Assembly: GCA_037693485.1 (NCBI GenBank)
Contig: CM075346.1
Span: 51,878,001 to 51,942,000 of the forward strand
Reading direction: 5' to 3'
Length of the DNA stretch: 64,000 nucleotides
Source of the DNA: Kitagawia praeruptora
Lineage: Eukaryota; Streptophyta; Magnoliopsida; Apiales; Apiaceae
The notes below the pieces were generated by a model that saw only the letters and a list, made by a program, of their open reading frames with translations, did not search any database and had not been told where the DNA came from. Each line of letters starts with the position of its first letter. Position 1 is the first letter of the stretch. Below are positions 1-12,976 of the stretch, one piece after another. The position numbers were made by a program, and so were the translations under genes.

Positions 1-2202
1 AGGGTGTATGATATTCATTCTTTAGATATAGACCGGGAGTCGGTATTTTGAGATATAGAGATAGTCGTGGAAACCCGGAGGGATTCCAGTGACAGTTTAT
101 TTGAGGAATGTTATTTATGAACATTATTTATATTTCCATAAAGTATTAATTACTTGGAAATTATTCGAGGAATGTTATTTGAATATTATCTCAATCGAGA
201 AGTACTATATGAATATTATTTTGAATATTCATTCGCGTTTATTTATTTACTGAATATTATTTAAATATTCATTTGAGCTTTAATTACTTAAATGAATATT
301 AGTTTTGAATATTCATTTAGAGTTTGATTATTCAATGAATAATTACTTTAATATTCTTGGAAATTCATTTATTAAATGAATATTATTTTGAATACTCATT
401 TAAGGTTTTATGTACTTGATGAATATTATTTTAAAATATTCATTGGAAGTTCTATTTACTTAAGAAATATTATTTCGAATATTCCTTTAAAGTTTTGGTT
501 ACTACAAGAATATTATTTTGATATTCATTTAGAGTATTATTTATTAAATAAACATTATCTTCAAATATTCATTTAAGGTTTGATTTATTTAGTGAATATT
601 ATTTTAAATATTTATTGAAGATTATTTATTTAATGAATATTATTTTGAATATTCATTTAAGAAGAGATATATTTAGTAAATAATTCTATATATTCATTCG
701 AGGATTACTTACGAGCAATATTATGATTTAATAATATTCCGTAATTATTATAGACTTAATAATTATTCTTGGAATATTTAATTAAATTCTTTGGAATTCT
801 TTTTATAATGATTTATATTATTCAAAGATTATCCTTCACCTTCAGATATTATGTAAAATATTTCGGAGTCTTTTATGACTATTCTATCAAGGGGAGGTTC
901 CCAAAACTCTATTTTCATTCTATCTTATAAGAAGATTTAAATACTCGCTCAAACCTCCAAAAACATATAAGGGGACCTCACTTGAGAGCTATTATTCATT
1001 TGACTATCCGGTCATATTCTTGCTAAACTATCTTGTCACTCACATCTTGATTCTTTCAAACATCGATATGAATCTTTTTGGTTACCTCCTCAACGCTCGA
1101 GGGGTAAGATTAACGGAACAAGTTTATATCCATTAACAAGCATTAGCTTGGGAAATATTGGTGAAATTTTCCTTTCCAATTAGATACGACTACTTTGTGG
1201 AGTCATATCATCAAGTACTATACTTGGGAAAAGGGGGACGAACTTTATGTTTCAGAGTTATGGATGTTAATTGAACTAGGAGATGCGTAAGTGGCCGAGT
1301 GGCGCCGATCCAGCAATAGCCCAACCGTTGGCTAAGGAGTTCCAGAGGGCGGTAGACAAGTAAATCTGTCGGAGCTACCTTCTACATGTAGAGAACGATT
1401 GATGAGATGCATGACATACGACTGATCATCGTAAACGTCAGGGCATCTGATGCGGCAATGCTCCCGTATTAGTTCATCTTCCAAATTGGGGAAATTTTCT
1501 GCAACATTATCATTGTTGGCAGGTTTGAAAAGTGTTTGAACTGGAATTGCAATATTCTTCCTGCAAGTTCCTCTATTATGAAAATTTGATAATATCTTGC
1601 TTATCTTTGACATAGCAGATATTTCCACGGAACAATTACATTTTTAGTTACCTTGTAACTTCATCTTATACCTTATATTGGTACTATGTTCGTTAATGCA
1701 TGGCATATGGTATCAAAGATATTTTGAACTATTATATATTATTACTGTTCAGTTATATTCTTTTAGGTGGGCTATTGTTCACCCTTGCTTTATTTATCTA
1801 TATCATAACAACATCTAGATCAGATGGTCGCGCAAGGCACACTTAGCGTAAGCAGGTGTCAACCGTCAGAGGACCGCTGAGGTCATAGCTACCATTGCTG
1901 AGGATGTAGCTACTGGTAGGCTAGTTGTTAGCATTTGAGCATCAAATGTATTTATATATGGCATATACAAATGGATGGCAAAGAGTATGTACTGGTTAAT
2001 TATAAACCTTTTGGGTTGTAAGAGCTGAATCTTGCGATTAATAATATTTGGTAATTACTCTGATTTCATCTCTAGGACTATAACGAGTGTGTTATGTTGT
2101 TGTTTTGGATCACAAGGTTGTAATTTAATTTATTTTGGTTTTGTGGATTGAAATTGAGACCGTAACGACCAGATCCCTGACCCCGGATCTGGGGGTGTTA
2201 CA
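1..2202 (-). mobile_element. Partial long LTR of a Ty3/gypsy-type element (left end outside window)
   Basis: Read on the minus strand from 2202, the sequence begins TGTAACACCCCCAGATCC, close to the TGTGACAGCCCC / TGTAATGCCCCC starts of the other long LTRs in this window. It abuts the copia element just after a purine-rich GAGGGAGAGTA, so it appears inserted at or beside the copia 3' LTR edge. No gag or pol frame is visible in these 2.2 kb, which fits LTR sequence. The other end is outside the window, so solo LTR or full element cannot be decided. A 99-codon minus-strand frame at 1332-1628 resembles nothing I know and is probably chance. Confidence 0.6.
165..660. repeat. AT-rich degenerate minisatellite, about 43-bp unit
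   Basis: The block GAATATTATTTTGAATATTC followed by ATTTA and a T-rich spacer recurs about every 43 bp, roughly ten times with drift. Each unit contains a short inverted repeat (GAATATT/AATATTC). The clearest copies are between 385 and 655. It lies inside the partial LTR and has no coding potential. Confidence 0.7.
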
Positions 2203-2636
2203 TACTCTCCCTCAAATATAGTGTGAGCAACAGATGCAACACTGGGCGAAACACCAAGTTTGTTCAGTAGAAAATTATGCTGAGAAGAGGTGAGTTGTCT
2301 GGTGAACATGTCTGCAATCTGTGCATAAAAAGGAACATGTCGTGTAACAATATCACCAGCAGCTACTTTATCACGAATGAAGTGACAATCAATTTCCACG
2401 TGCTTAGTACGTTCGTGTCGCACAAGGTTTGTAGCAATGGCTAATGCAGCCTGATTATCACAATTCAAAATTGTAGGTGGCAGCTCATGTACACCTATAT
2501 CTTTGAGCAGAGTACCAAGCCAAGTAATCTCACAACTAGCTAGTGCCATGGCACGATACTCAGCCTCAACACTAGACCTGGCAACAATAGATTGCTTCTT
2601 GGTTTTCCAAGAAATAGGAGAATATCCAAACAAAAC
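2203..2636 (-). pseudogene. Copia RNase H C-terminal part
   Basis: This frame encodes the C-terminal RNase H domain of copia Pol, which degrades the RNA strand during reverse transcription. Visible hallmarks are SWKTKKQ, then [13 protein letters not shown] (the catalytic Glu region), [12 protein letters not shown] (catalytic Asp) and [12 protein letters not shown]. Its N-terminal half lies beyond the Tekay-like insertion, upstream of 10395 on the minus strand; the AAAAC duplication marks the break. The frame runs through KLGVSPS to a purine-rich tract (GAGGGAGAGTA) where a 3' LTR would be expected. Confidence 0.9.
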
Positions 2637-4741
2637 TGTGACAGCCCCAAATCCGGGGTCATGAATCCAGGCCGTCACGGACCAATTTCCATTCTTTCAT
2701 ATTCTTTTAATCATAAAGCATGTTCACTTTATGCATGATCATATCTATATTCATACTCATAATCCATAGTTCATATCCATCTCTCATAAATCCCAAAAAT
2801 CAGAGAATAAATTCATTAATAATATAGCAACAATAGAATCACATGTATATATTTCATTAAATCATTTTCTTCGAAGGTAAATAATTTTCCAAGTAAAGTT
2901 AGAAAAATCTTGCTTGGATCCCTAAAGCGAGTAGGTATGATCCTGTGTTCGTCTCCCGTCTCTATAGAAACGAAAGGATCACCGTTAGAACATATATCCC
3001 ATTTAATCACCTAATCTCTATACAATAACACCCTTGACACATAATATATGTTTGACATAGCTTTTATGCACCAAAAGTTTCAAGAACTTAACCCTTTTTA
3101 AACTCGATCAAAGTTTTAGTGTATTTCACTACTTCCCTTAATAACCACACTGGACTGTAAAAATTCTCAGAAAATATAAATTTCGAATTTTAATGTAAGG
3201 TCAACTGGAAAGGACTCTTTGAATACCCTACTACGATATACGAAAATTTTATAATTTTTAAAAATGTTTATGTATGGTATTTATTGCCACAAAGTTGCTG
3301 CAATTATGTTTTCTCGGTTCTCGAACGTCTTTTACTAAAATTGACTTTTCTCCTAAACCGTACATCAGATTTTAACGTACTTTATATCAAAACGATCTAT
3401 GACACAAGCTCTATCTTTTTATGGTCGAATGGTACCCTAGGCAGAGTGCTACCGTACGGGCATAGGTGTCCAAAACAGGGCATCTATTTGGTTTAACGAA
3501 AATCGGGCATTATAACGGCTATATTTTCATACTTTCCAAAATCCAACTCCTCCAAATCAATCATCCACCTTATACACCATCACCTACACCATGTGGTCAT
3601 CTTACCAACCATGGTTACAAGAACATACTCATTTCATATACAATAAAACACTTTTAAACACATATATAATCATGATTTCATTACTTATAACCACTTAACC
3701 ACTAATACCACCAATATTCATCATAAACTCAAGAGGGGTGAAGAGATTATACCTTCCTTGAAGCCTTAACAACACTTAGTAAGCCTTGGAATATGCTTAA
3801 TCAACCTTATACTAGCTTGAATCAACTAAAGAAACCATAAAAACAATGTTAGTTCTTAAAAGTTACTATTCATCACTATTCATCAAGCAACTTTGGAGAT
3901 TTTATTACCTATGAAAATGATGTTGGATGGCTATGAAACTTGGTGGGTAACTCTTTCTAATCTCCAAGAACCTCCATGATTTTTCCTTAGATTTGTAGTG
4001 GATGATAGCTAGGGTTTTGGTTTTTATTTTCTTCTTTTTTCTTGGTTTTGGCCGAATGTAATGAAAGTGGAAGGGGAGAGATTTTTTGCTCTTGATTCGA
4101 TCTTATCTTGCTAATTACTTGATATTTCTAGAGTCTTATGGAAGCTTGAAGATTTTTGTGGTTAAAAACCATGCTAAAATATTAATTTACCCCTTAAAAG
4201 GTGTTAGTGGAATGTGATGTCATTCCAATGATCTCATAATCCCTTTTTCCTTGTTTTTTCTAAGTATTATGCTAATACTTTTGGTAATTAATAATGTGGT
4301 ATGTATCCTTGCTATATTACTAATCTTGGTTGTTTGGTTTCCATACTCGTCTAATTGTGATTCGTTTCGAATATACCTCATTATCTCAGTGGTTCTGAAA
4401 CCATTTAACAATCCAAATTCCTTTGGTATTTCCTTAACTTAATAATCCCTTAGTTTACCCTAATTCACTAATTCCTCCATATATAATTCCTTCCATATCT
4501 CCATGCTCCTTAATATCCAATAGAAGCTTATTCGAAATCAAAATCCTCAAAATCCATATTCAGGAATTTTTGAAATCTATCGTCATTTCGAGTCACTTAT
4601 TTTCATTTTACAATACTAATATGGTTTCTATTTACTCATTTTCTGTTTTAATTATAGAGTACTTACATACCATTTCCCTAAATCCTCAAATTTTACTATT
4701 CATGTGATCACTACAGCATTGCTAAAGTTAGGGTTATTACA
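2637..4741 (-). repeat. 3' LTR of the Tekay-like element
   Basis: This 2105-bp copy is nearly identical to 8288-10389, with scattered single-base differences such as CTTGG/CCCGG near 2914/8563. TG...CA ends are exact and the AAAAC duplication abuts its left edge. Small open frames inside it (2816-3010, 3284-3496 and their counterparts in the other LTR) repeat because the LTR repeats; I do not regard them as genes. Confidence 0.93.
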
Positions 4742-4761
4742 GTCTTCCCCCCTTAAAAGGA
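4742..4761 (-). other. Polypurine tract of the Tekay-like element
   Basis: On the minus strand CCTTTTAAGGGGGGAAGAC directly precedes the TGTAATAACCC edge of the 3' LTR. This is the usual primer site for plus-strand DNA synthesis, and it fixes the orientation. Confidence 0.85.
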
Positions 4762-5192
4762 TTCCGTCCCGGAATCATGTTGAAAATGTTCATAGATACC
4801 TTTTAACTTCTACACCACTTTCTCGATCCTTTTTCCTTCATAATATCTCTATCTTGTTTGCGCAAAAATACATCAACATAAACTTACTTGTCATTCATCA
4901 ACATGTCATTTAGCTTATCAATAGCAGTCTTTTTCATTATCTTCCCTTGCCAATTCTCTTCGTATATTTAATCATTCTATTTTATCTCCTCATTCTCTTC
5001 CCTTTACTAGGACCTCTGCCACCACATTGGCCTTTCCTACATGGTAGTGTATCTCACTAGGTTTGGCTATATTTTGATCTCTATCATGACATAAAATAGA
5101 AACGCTTAAATCTTATTATATCTTGTCTCTGTAAAATCCTCCAGAAATTTGACTATAACATTACTCCTTGATACCATTGGAAGAAATACTAC

Positions 5193-6665
5193 CTATAATA
5201 TATATTTCCTGTTCGTATCTAAACAAGTCTGTGTTTTTCCCAAAATACTCTTATTCTCCTTTTCATAGAATTTTCTGACCCCTAACAGATACTGATTTTC
5301 CTTATCCAGATTGTCAACCTTCCTACACCATTCATTGACCAAATTGATTCCTAACCAAACATTTACACTTAGAAGGTTAAATAATAAAAGAAAAATTTTA
5401 CTTGCATCTGTTTCCGGCTTTTTCAACGCTTCTCCTAAAATCATATTATACACCCTGGTAGTAGGTCTATTTGAAGCAGTCATACTTTGTCCTGGTGCAG
5501 ACGATCCACCAGAACGGCAATCTCTAGCTATGTGTCCTAGTTTCCCACACTGGTAACACTTAACGTTACTCCTAGGGTTTGTATCAACTGATGGGCACTT
5601 GTCAGAGTAGTGCCCCTTCTGTCCACATTTATAACAAGTTACTCCCAATAGTTTACACACTCCCGTATGCTTCCGACCACACGTGTTACAATCCGGTAAT
5701 GGTGGTCGTGGTTGATTGGACTGAAATGTTCCTGAGGACTTACCACCTTGATTCACAGTCTCACTAACAGCCTTGTTACTCCCTGACCTTCCCACAAACT
5801 GAGATTTTTGTCCTTTACCAACCTTGCTAAAGTAACTTCCTTCACTTGAACCTCCTTTCTGGCCCTCAAATTTCCTTTTCTTACTCTCTCAACCTATTTG
5901 ATTTTGTTCACTCTCGGCTTCTATAAAGGATGCCTTTTGAACTACCGCAGCATAATTAGTTAACTCAAACGGTGCCACTCTCGTCCGTAGCCATGGTTTC
6001 AATCCTTGTTGGAACCTTTTTACTCATTGTTCTTAGTACGCACAAATTCTGGAACAAACCTAGACAATTCAGTAAATTTAGTTTCATATTCTGCCACTGT
6101 TAGGTTATCCTGCTTTAACTCCAAAAATTTCATTTCCATTTGATTTTCCAGATACCTAGGGGAATATTTATCTAGAAACACCCTATTGAAACGCTCCCAG
6201 GTTACCACTCCCGCTCCCTCTAGATTCTTCTTAGCTTCCCCCCAATAATTTGCCTCTCCCTTTAAGAGATAGGCTGCAAAGATTGTATTCTGATCCTCTT
6301 CTATCCTCAATATCTCAAAAGCTTTCTCCATCTCTTTTAACCAGGCTCTGGCTACTACTGGGTTAGCAGTTCCCTCAAACTCTGGGGGGTTTTAATGACT
6401 TAAATGCACGAAAGGAGTTAGCTGTCTGATTGGGAAGAACAGGTGGTTGTTGGGGATTCTGTGGATTAGCTAAATTCTGTCTTAATAGTTCCATGAATTG
6501 GTTAAAAGGATCACCACCCTGATTTCCTTGTTGGCCAGTTGATTCATCTTCTTCTTCTTCCTCATGATCTTGTTCATTATGAGCATTTTCTTTCTGTCTA
6601 TTTTGACTTCCTTCATCTCTCTCATTTTCCCTTGCATTTGCTCTATTATTACGCTTAGGCGGCAT
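5193..6665 (-). pseudogene. Tekay-like gag (capsid and nucleocapsid), frameshifted
   Basis: Gag forms the virus-like particle and binds element RNA. The start at 6665 (MPPKRNNRANAREN) matches the usual chromovirus gag N-terminus. It is followed by an acidic stretch, a capsid segment (EKAFEILRIEED, FLDKYSPRYLENQMEMKF, AEYETKFTELSRFVPE) and knuckles CYKCGQKGHYSDKC and CYQCGKLGHIARDC, plus a CNTCGRKHTGVC motif. One extra C in a C-run near 6390 and a stop near 6020 break it into three frames. The recognisable protein ends near 5405, about where protease should begin. The remaining codons to 5193 look like fused 3' non-coding sequence, so pol was lost at the gag/protease boundary. Confidence 0.88.
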
Positions 6666-7258
6666 GATTCTGTATATAACAATATTCTCCATTAATCACC
6701 CAAATTTAGGGTACAATATACATCATTTCCATATATACACAACTATATCCTTAGTTAACTTATTTATACATCACAATACTTTAACTCCACGTAGTGAGTA
6801 TCTAGTTATATTACAACTTTAACAAGTAAGCATATCACCTTTAATACGATAACCTTTTCATTTAAGTCAATCACCTAACATACATTAATATTTTCGAATC
6901 CCAACATTTATTATCAAAATACGATAAAATTAGGCAAAATGTATAAACTTCATTAATTCACATAAATATTTTACAACTTGTGGATACATCCTTCACTACT
7001 AGCTAATATATACATCATAAAGTATAAGGTTCGAAACCCCAAAAGCATATCCGTACATACTAATCCGCTATAACAAAAGCACTACTGACTGTCCTCTAAT
7101 CAGACTGGGATTAAGACAATAAACAACTAAACTAATCCCCAAAATGACATCAACGAGATGACTAGTCTGATTAGTGACTAAAACTACTACTCCGACTCAT
7201 GGTAACGCCGCTCTGACCACATCCCTGATCTGCACTACCATAGAGGTGACTGTGTCTA
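6666..7258. other. Gene-free spacer in the Tekay-like element
   Basis: About 590 bp of AT-rich leader between the extra frame and gag. I see no domain, repeat or RNA gene in it. Confidence 0.6.
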
Positions 7259-8091
7259 CTATCTGAGCTCGCCATGCTGGGTCCCCCTATCTGCTAACAA
7301 CCTCCTAATATCACCGAGTGCTCGCAACTCAATAGTAACTAAGCCCAAAGACAAACCATCAGGAATAGTACCTCCCCTCCCTCTGGCCGATCTCTGCAAA
7401 AGTGTGTCTATAGTCTTATGGGACTCCTCCAGTTGTCCCTGTAAGACAAAGTACTCTGACAATAAAATAGCTGGAAGTGGATCACCTGCCATTATGGGTA
7501 CCTCCTGAGGGGGTATAGCAGCTGGGGGAGGTGCATCTACAGGTGGAGGTGCAACTACTGTGGAGATGGAGGAACCGACTCTGTATCTGCATCCTCAGAA
7601 GGGTCCTCCTCCACCTCATCCTCTGAGAAAATAAAGTGTCCCGATGGAGTAAACGGCTCTACTGGATCCTCTAAAGGATCAGGGCTCGGTAGAGGGGATG
7701 GAACTGGTGATGGCACTGGGACAGGAGGAGGAATCATGTGGATATCTCTCCACTCAGTCTGCTCCCCAGCTATAACCGATAACCTAGGCCTCTTACGCAA
7801 TGGCATCTCCTCCTTTGGAATGTCTGACCTCACTCGGGAATGACCTGCCCCATCAGATCCTACATAGGGTCTACCGGTGTATGGTACCACAGCCATGGCA
7901 TCTCTCTGTCTGCGCTCCTCTGCCTCCTCAAGTCTCACTCTGATCTCATATCTCTCCATGGCCTCCGCGTGAACTCTCCTCCTGAGGTCAGTGACAGCAT
8001 ACTCTGGAACCTCCACACCTACTAGCTGTAAGTCTACAATCTCCTGCTCTAACAGTCCTAGCCACTGGGGGTCCTGACTCGGCTCACCCAT
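7259..8091 (-). pseudogene. Extra frame between PBS and gag, unknown function
   Basis: I do not recognise this protein. It starts 180 bp inside the 5' LTR (MGEPSQDPQWLGLLEQEI). The first ~100 residues are rich in E/R/L with heptad-like spacing, so coiled coil is plausible (ERYEIRVRLEEAEERRQRDA). A proline-rich stretch (PPPVPVPSPVPSPLPSP) and an acidic tail (SEDEVEEDPSEDAD) follow. A stop at 7555 is bypassed by one shift of frame into a second segment (7492-7259, MAGDPLPAILLSEYF...), which reads as its natural continuation. A frame of about 275 codons upstream of gag is not part of the standard chromovirus plan. Base composition is clearly more GC-rich than the flanking LTRs. Confidence 0.6.
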
Positions 8092-8272
8092 CTCCGTTCC
8101 CTATAATAAAACATAAAATTCTATTAGTAATAATCTATAAAATTATAATCACAGCTTAAAATAAATGCTACAAGCGATATACCACCCTTGAACTCGATGG
8201 AAGTTCACAATTTTATATTATTACTGATACATTTATTATTACCACCCATGTTCCTGAGCATTATGACTCTTA

Positions 8273-8284
8273 GATCTGATACCA
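8273..8284 (-). other. Primer binding site, tRNA-iMet type
   Basis: The minus strand reads TGGTATCAGATC three bases inside the 5' LTR. This matches the common plant initiator-Met PBS (TGGTATCAGAGC) at 11 of 12 bases. Confidence 0.88.
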
Positions 8285-8287
8285 AAC

Positions 8288-10389
8288 TGTGACAGCCCCA
8301 TATTCGGGGTCATGAATCCAGGCCGTCACGGACCAATTTCCATTCTTTCATATTCTTTTAATCATAAAGCATGTTCACTTTATGCATGATCATATCTATA
8401 TTCATACTCATAATCCATAGTTCATATCCATCTCTCTTAAATTCCAAAAATCAGAGAATAAATTCATTAATAATATAGCAACAATAGAATCATATGTATA
8501 TATTTCATTAAATCATTTTCTTCGAAGGTAAATAATTTTCCAAGTAAAGTTAGAAAAATCTTGCCCGGATCCCTAAAGCGAGTAGGTATGATCATGTGTT
8601 CGTCTCCCGTCTCTATAGAAATGAAAGGATCACCGTTAGAACATATATCCCACTTAATCACCTAATCTCTATACAATAACACCCTTGACACATAATATAT
8701 GTTTGACATAGCTTTTATGCACCAAAAGTTTCAAGAACTTAACCCTTTTTAAACTCGATCAAAGTTTTAGTGTATTTCACTACTTCCCTTAATAACCACA
8801 CTCGACAGTAAAAATTCTCAGAAAATATAAATTTCGAATTTTAATGTAAGGTCAACTGGAAAGGACTCTTTGAATACCCTACTACGATATACGAAAATTT
8901 TATAATTTTTAAAAATGTTTATGTATGGTATTTATTGCCACAAAGTTGCTGCAATTATGTTTTCTCGGTTCTCGAACGTCTTTTACTAAAATTGACTTTT
9001 CTCCTAAACCGTACATCAGATTTTAACGTACTTTATATCAAAACGATCTATGACACAAGCTCTATCTTTTTATGGTCGAATGGTACCCAAGGCAGAGTGC
9101 TACCGTACAGGTATTGGTGTCCAAAACAGGGCATCTATTTGGTTTAACGAAAATCGGGCATTATAATGGCTATATTTTCATACTTTCCAAAATTCAACTC
9201 CTCCAAATCAATTATCCACCTTATAAACCATCACCTACACCATGTGGTCATCTTACCAACCATGGTTACAAGCACATACTCCTTTCATATACAATAAAAC
9301 ACTTTTAAACACATATAATCATGATTTCATTACTTATAACCACTTAACCACTAATACCACCAATATTCATCATAAACTCAAGAGGGGTGAAGAGATTATA
9401 CCTTCCTTGAAGCCTTAACAACACTTAGTAAGCCTTGGAATGTGCTTAATCAACCTTATACTAGCTTGAATCAACTAAAGAAATCATAAAAACAATGTTA
9501 GTTCTTAAAAGTTACTATTCATCACTATTCATCAAGCAACTTTGGAGATTTTATTACCTATGCAAATGATGTTGGATGGCTATGAAACTTGGTGGGTAAC
9601 TCTTTATAATCTCCAAGAACCTCCATGATTTTTCCTTAGATTTGTAGTGGATGATAGCTAGGGTTTTGGTTTTTATTTTCTTCTTTTTTCTTGGTTTTGG
9701 CCGAATGTAATGAAAGTGGAAGGGGAGAGATTTTTTGCTCTTGATTTGATCTTATCTTACTAATTACTTGATAATTCTAGAGTCTTATGGAAGTTTGAAG
9801 ATTTTTGTGGTTAAAAACCATGCTAAAATACTAATTTACCCCTTAAAAGGTGTTAGTGGAATGTGATGTCATTCCAATGATCTCATAATCCCTTTTTCCT
9901 TGTTTTTCTAATTATTATGCTAATACTTTTGGTAATTAATAATGTGGTATGTATCCTTGCTATATTACTAATCTTGGTTGTTTGGTTTCCATACTCGTCT
10001 AATTGTGATTCGTTTCGAATATACCTCATTATCTCAGTGGTTCTGAAACCATTTAACAATCCAAATTCCTTTGGTATTTCCTTAACTTAATAAACCCTTA
10101 GTTTACCCTAATTCACTAATTCCTCCATATATAATTCCTTCCATATCTCCATGCTCCTTAATATCCAATAGAAGCTTATTCAAAATCAAAATCCTCAAAA
10201 TCCATATTCAGGAATTTCTGAAATCTATCGTCATTTCGAGTCACTTATTTTCATTGTACAATACTAATATGGTTTCTATTTACTCATTTTCTGTTTTAAT
10301 CATAGAGTACTTACATACCATTTCCCTAAATCCTCAAATTTTACTATTCATGTGATCACTGTAGCATTGCTAAAGTTAGGGTTATTACA
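8288..10389 (-). repeat. 5' LTR of the Tekay-like element
   Basis: A 2102-bp partner of 2637-4741, ending GGGTTATTACA with AAAAC directly to its right. On the minus strand it would hold promoter and transcription start. I cannot point to a convincing TATA box by eye. Confidence 0.93.
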
Positions 10390-10394
10390 AAAAC

Positions 10395-12976
10395 ACAATA
10401 GCTTGAGGTTGATTTTCGTTTTGGGAAGTATCATGATCATCCGATAAGAAGTGAGAACACACAACTGACCCAGTAAGATTCATAGTATACTGTGAGTTGA
10501 GCTACTGATTTACTAGAAAGTAAAATGCCCTGGCAAGGATTTCTAGCCAAAAACCTCAAAAGTTTCGTAGTTGCAGGCATGTGTTTAGAAGTTGGAGCTT
10601 GCATATACTGTGTAAGAACATGAACTAGATAAACGATGTCTGGTCGTGTCACGGTGAGGTAAATTAGTTTACCTAAGAGACGTTGGTATGGCTGTTGTTC
10701 TTGAAGAAGCACACCTTTACCTTGGCTCAATTTGACCTTTGCCTACATAGGTAGTTTACTTGATTTAACACCCACCGTACGATATTCTTTCAATAAATCC
10801 ATCACATACTTTTCTGTGAAAGAAAAAATCATTCTGAAGATCTATGGACTTCAAGACCAAGAAAATAGTTGATATTTCCAAGATCATTCATGTGGAAATT
10901 CCTAGACATTAAGACTATCAGTGTTTTCAATAGAATCACCTACAATTAACAAGTCATCAACATAAACCAATAATAAAATGATCTTGTTGTTTTCCACCTT
11001 TGTCAACAAACTATAATCATCTCTGGACTGTTTATAAGCATCCTATTTCAGAGTTATAGTTAGTTTGCTAAACCAGCACCGAGGTGCTTGTCTCAGGCCA
11101 TACAAACTCAGCAGAGTTCGCACAGTAGCCATTTTTGCTACTGGAGCAAACGTTTCTCCATAATCAATACCTGGCTTTTGTTTGTAACCCAAAATTACCA
11201 ACGTGCTTTTAAAATGATCAATTGTTCCATATGGTTTAAATTTGGTTTTGTACAATCATTTACACTCTATGGCTTGTTCCCCAGGTGGCAATGCAGTAAT
11301 TTGCCAAGTACCATTTCACTCAAGTGCATCTAATTCACAATTCATGGCATCAATCCAATGTTGATGTTGAATAGTATGTTTAAATGAAGTAGGATCTGTT
11401 GTAGTAGTAAGAGATGTCAAAAAATAAGAGAACTGAGGAGTCACACTCTTATCAATCATAGTTGAAAACTCCTGTTGAGCAAAATTGGAAGCATAATCCT
11501 TCATCCAGGTTGCATGTTTCTAAGTCTAGTAGATTTTCGAAGAGGCTCAGTAGTGGAATTTAGAATTTCTGAAGAATTACCAGATTGTGAAGCATCGGAT
11601 TGCTCAGTGAAAGCATGAGTGTGATCAATAGAATTAGAGGGTACATATAAACTAACTGAACTGTCAGTTCTCTATGTAAGACAAAAATCATCCCACACTG
11701 CACAAGTAATATTTGGCATTTGTAAAGGCGATGGTTGTAGAAAGCTTGATTGACATGTAGTTGTATTATAAGGAAACACTGTTTCTTGAAACACAACATC
11801 TCTGGAAACCAAGACTGACTTGTCTGCAACATTAAGCAACCTGAATCCCTATTGTGTTGGTGGATATCCAATAAAAACACAAGCTAAGCAACCAAAGGCC
11901 TTAAAAACAGAATAATCTGGAGGTTTCTTGCAAATAGCCTCATATGGTGAAATGTTATATAAAATAGATGAAGGCAATCTATTCATGATGTACACAGCAG
12001 TAAGTACACATTCTCCCCAATGCCTAATAGAAAGACTTGAATGAAGTTTCAAAACTCTAGCCATTTCTAAGATATACCTATGTCGATGCTCAACTCTAGC
12101 ATTTTGTTGAGGCTTGTAATCACATGATGTCTGATGTAACATACTAGAAATTATAAAATTGTAAGAAAGCATTATCTTTAAATTCCAATGCATTATCATT
12201 TCTTAGAATCTTATTATCATTTAGAGAATTGAGTATCAACATAATGGACAAAGCATTTGAACATAGATAGAAAGTTAAACTTAGCGTGCAACAGATATAC
12301 CCAGACCATCCTAGTATAATCATCAACTAGAGTTAGAAAATATTTATACTTAGTTCTTAAACACACTCTGCATGGCCCCCATATATCAGCATGAATAAAA
12401 TTAAAAGAAGATTTTGCATGAGAATAACTAAGTGAAAAAGGAAGTTGAGTGAACCTGGCCATTAGACATGTCAAACAGACCTTATGTTCCTCATAATTAA
12501 CTTGAGTTTCCTGTTGAGGAATGAGTTTGATTTTTGCTACTGGAGCATGCCCAAGCCTATTGTGCCAAATCTCATATGTTTTCTTTGAACTTTGATATCC
12601 ATTTGCTCCATATGATGAATTATTACATACTATCTCAGCATTGTTGTCAAGATAATACAATCCATTCTTAAGAACTCATACACCTTGCACTGTATTTGAA
12701 ATAGAATTCTGAATTATACATTTATCAGGAAGAAACATGATTTTACAATCATTGTCTTGAGCTAACTTGCGTATAGAGAGCAAGTTATGATTAAACTTTG
12801 GCACATACAGTACTCCCGTTTAATAGTACACTGGGATGAGGCTGACTTGACATTTGATAACAATGATAATGTTGATGTCATGTGATCAGTTGCACCAGAG
12901 TCCACTATCCACTCATTTGGAGAACTCTGTACATTATACAAAGTACCATTCCAGAAAACAAAATTATTCTAGAAAA
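10395..12976 (-). pseudogene. Copia pol: protease, integrase, RT (decayed)
   Basis: Reading right to left: protease active site VDSGATDHMTS near 12905-12885; the integrase zinc domain WHNRLGHAP...CLTCLMARF and catalytic core (HADIWGP, LVDDYTRMVWVYL, NDNALEFKD) at 12660-12150; integrase tail (YKPQQNARVEHRHR, SPYEAICKKPPDY); RT start (WIDAMNCELDALE) near 11330; YKQKPGIDYGETFAPVAKM near 11180; YVDDLLIVGDS near 10960; and RLLGKLIYLTVTRPDI at 10680. Between VRTLL and SLYGLRQAPRCWF the part of RT with the first catalytic Asp is deleted. Many stops and frameshifts are present. It continues after the Tekay-like insertion as RNase H at 2636-2203. Confidence 0.9.

Larger units (their letters stand above)
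2637..10389 (-). mobile_element. Non-autonomous Tekay-like (chromovirus) gypsy element, gag only
   Basis: Two LTRs of about 2.1 kb (2637-4741 and 8288-10389) begin TGTGACAGCCCC and end TTATTACA in plus orientation. The 5-bp target duplication AAAAC sits at 2632-2636 and 10390-10394. On the minus strand a tRNA-iMet-type PBS (8284-8273) follows the right-hand LTR and a polypurine tract (AAGGGGGGAAGAC) precedes the left-hand one, so the element reads right to left. The 3.5-kb interior holds an extra frame and a gag with zinc knuckles. Protease, RT, RNase H and integrase are absent, so it would need helper proteins. The gag style and CCCC-starting long LTRs fit Del/Tekay. Confidence 0.9.

Noticed and set aside
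1292..1302. TGGCCGAGTGG, a good match to a tRNA A box (Ser/Leu type)
   Set aside because: No B box (GGTTCGA-like) or cloverleaf follows at the right distance, so it is not a tRNA or a tRNA-derived SINE that I can support.
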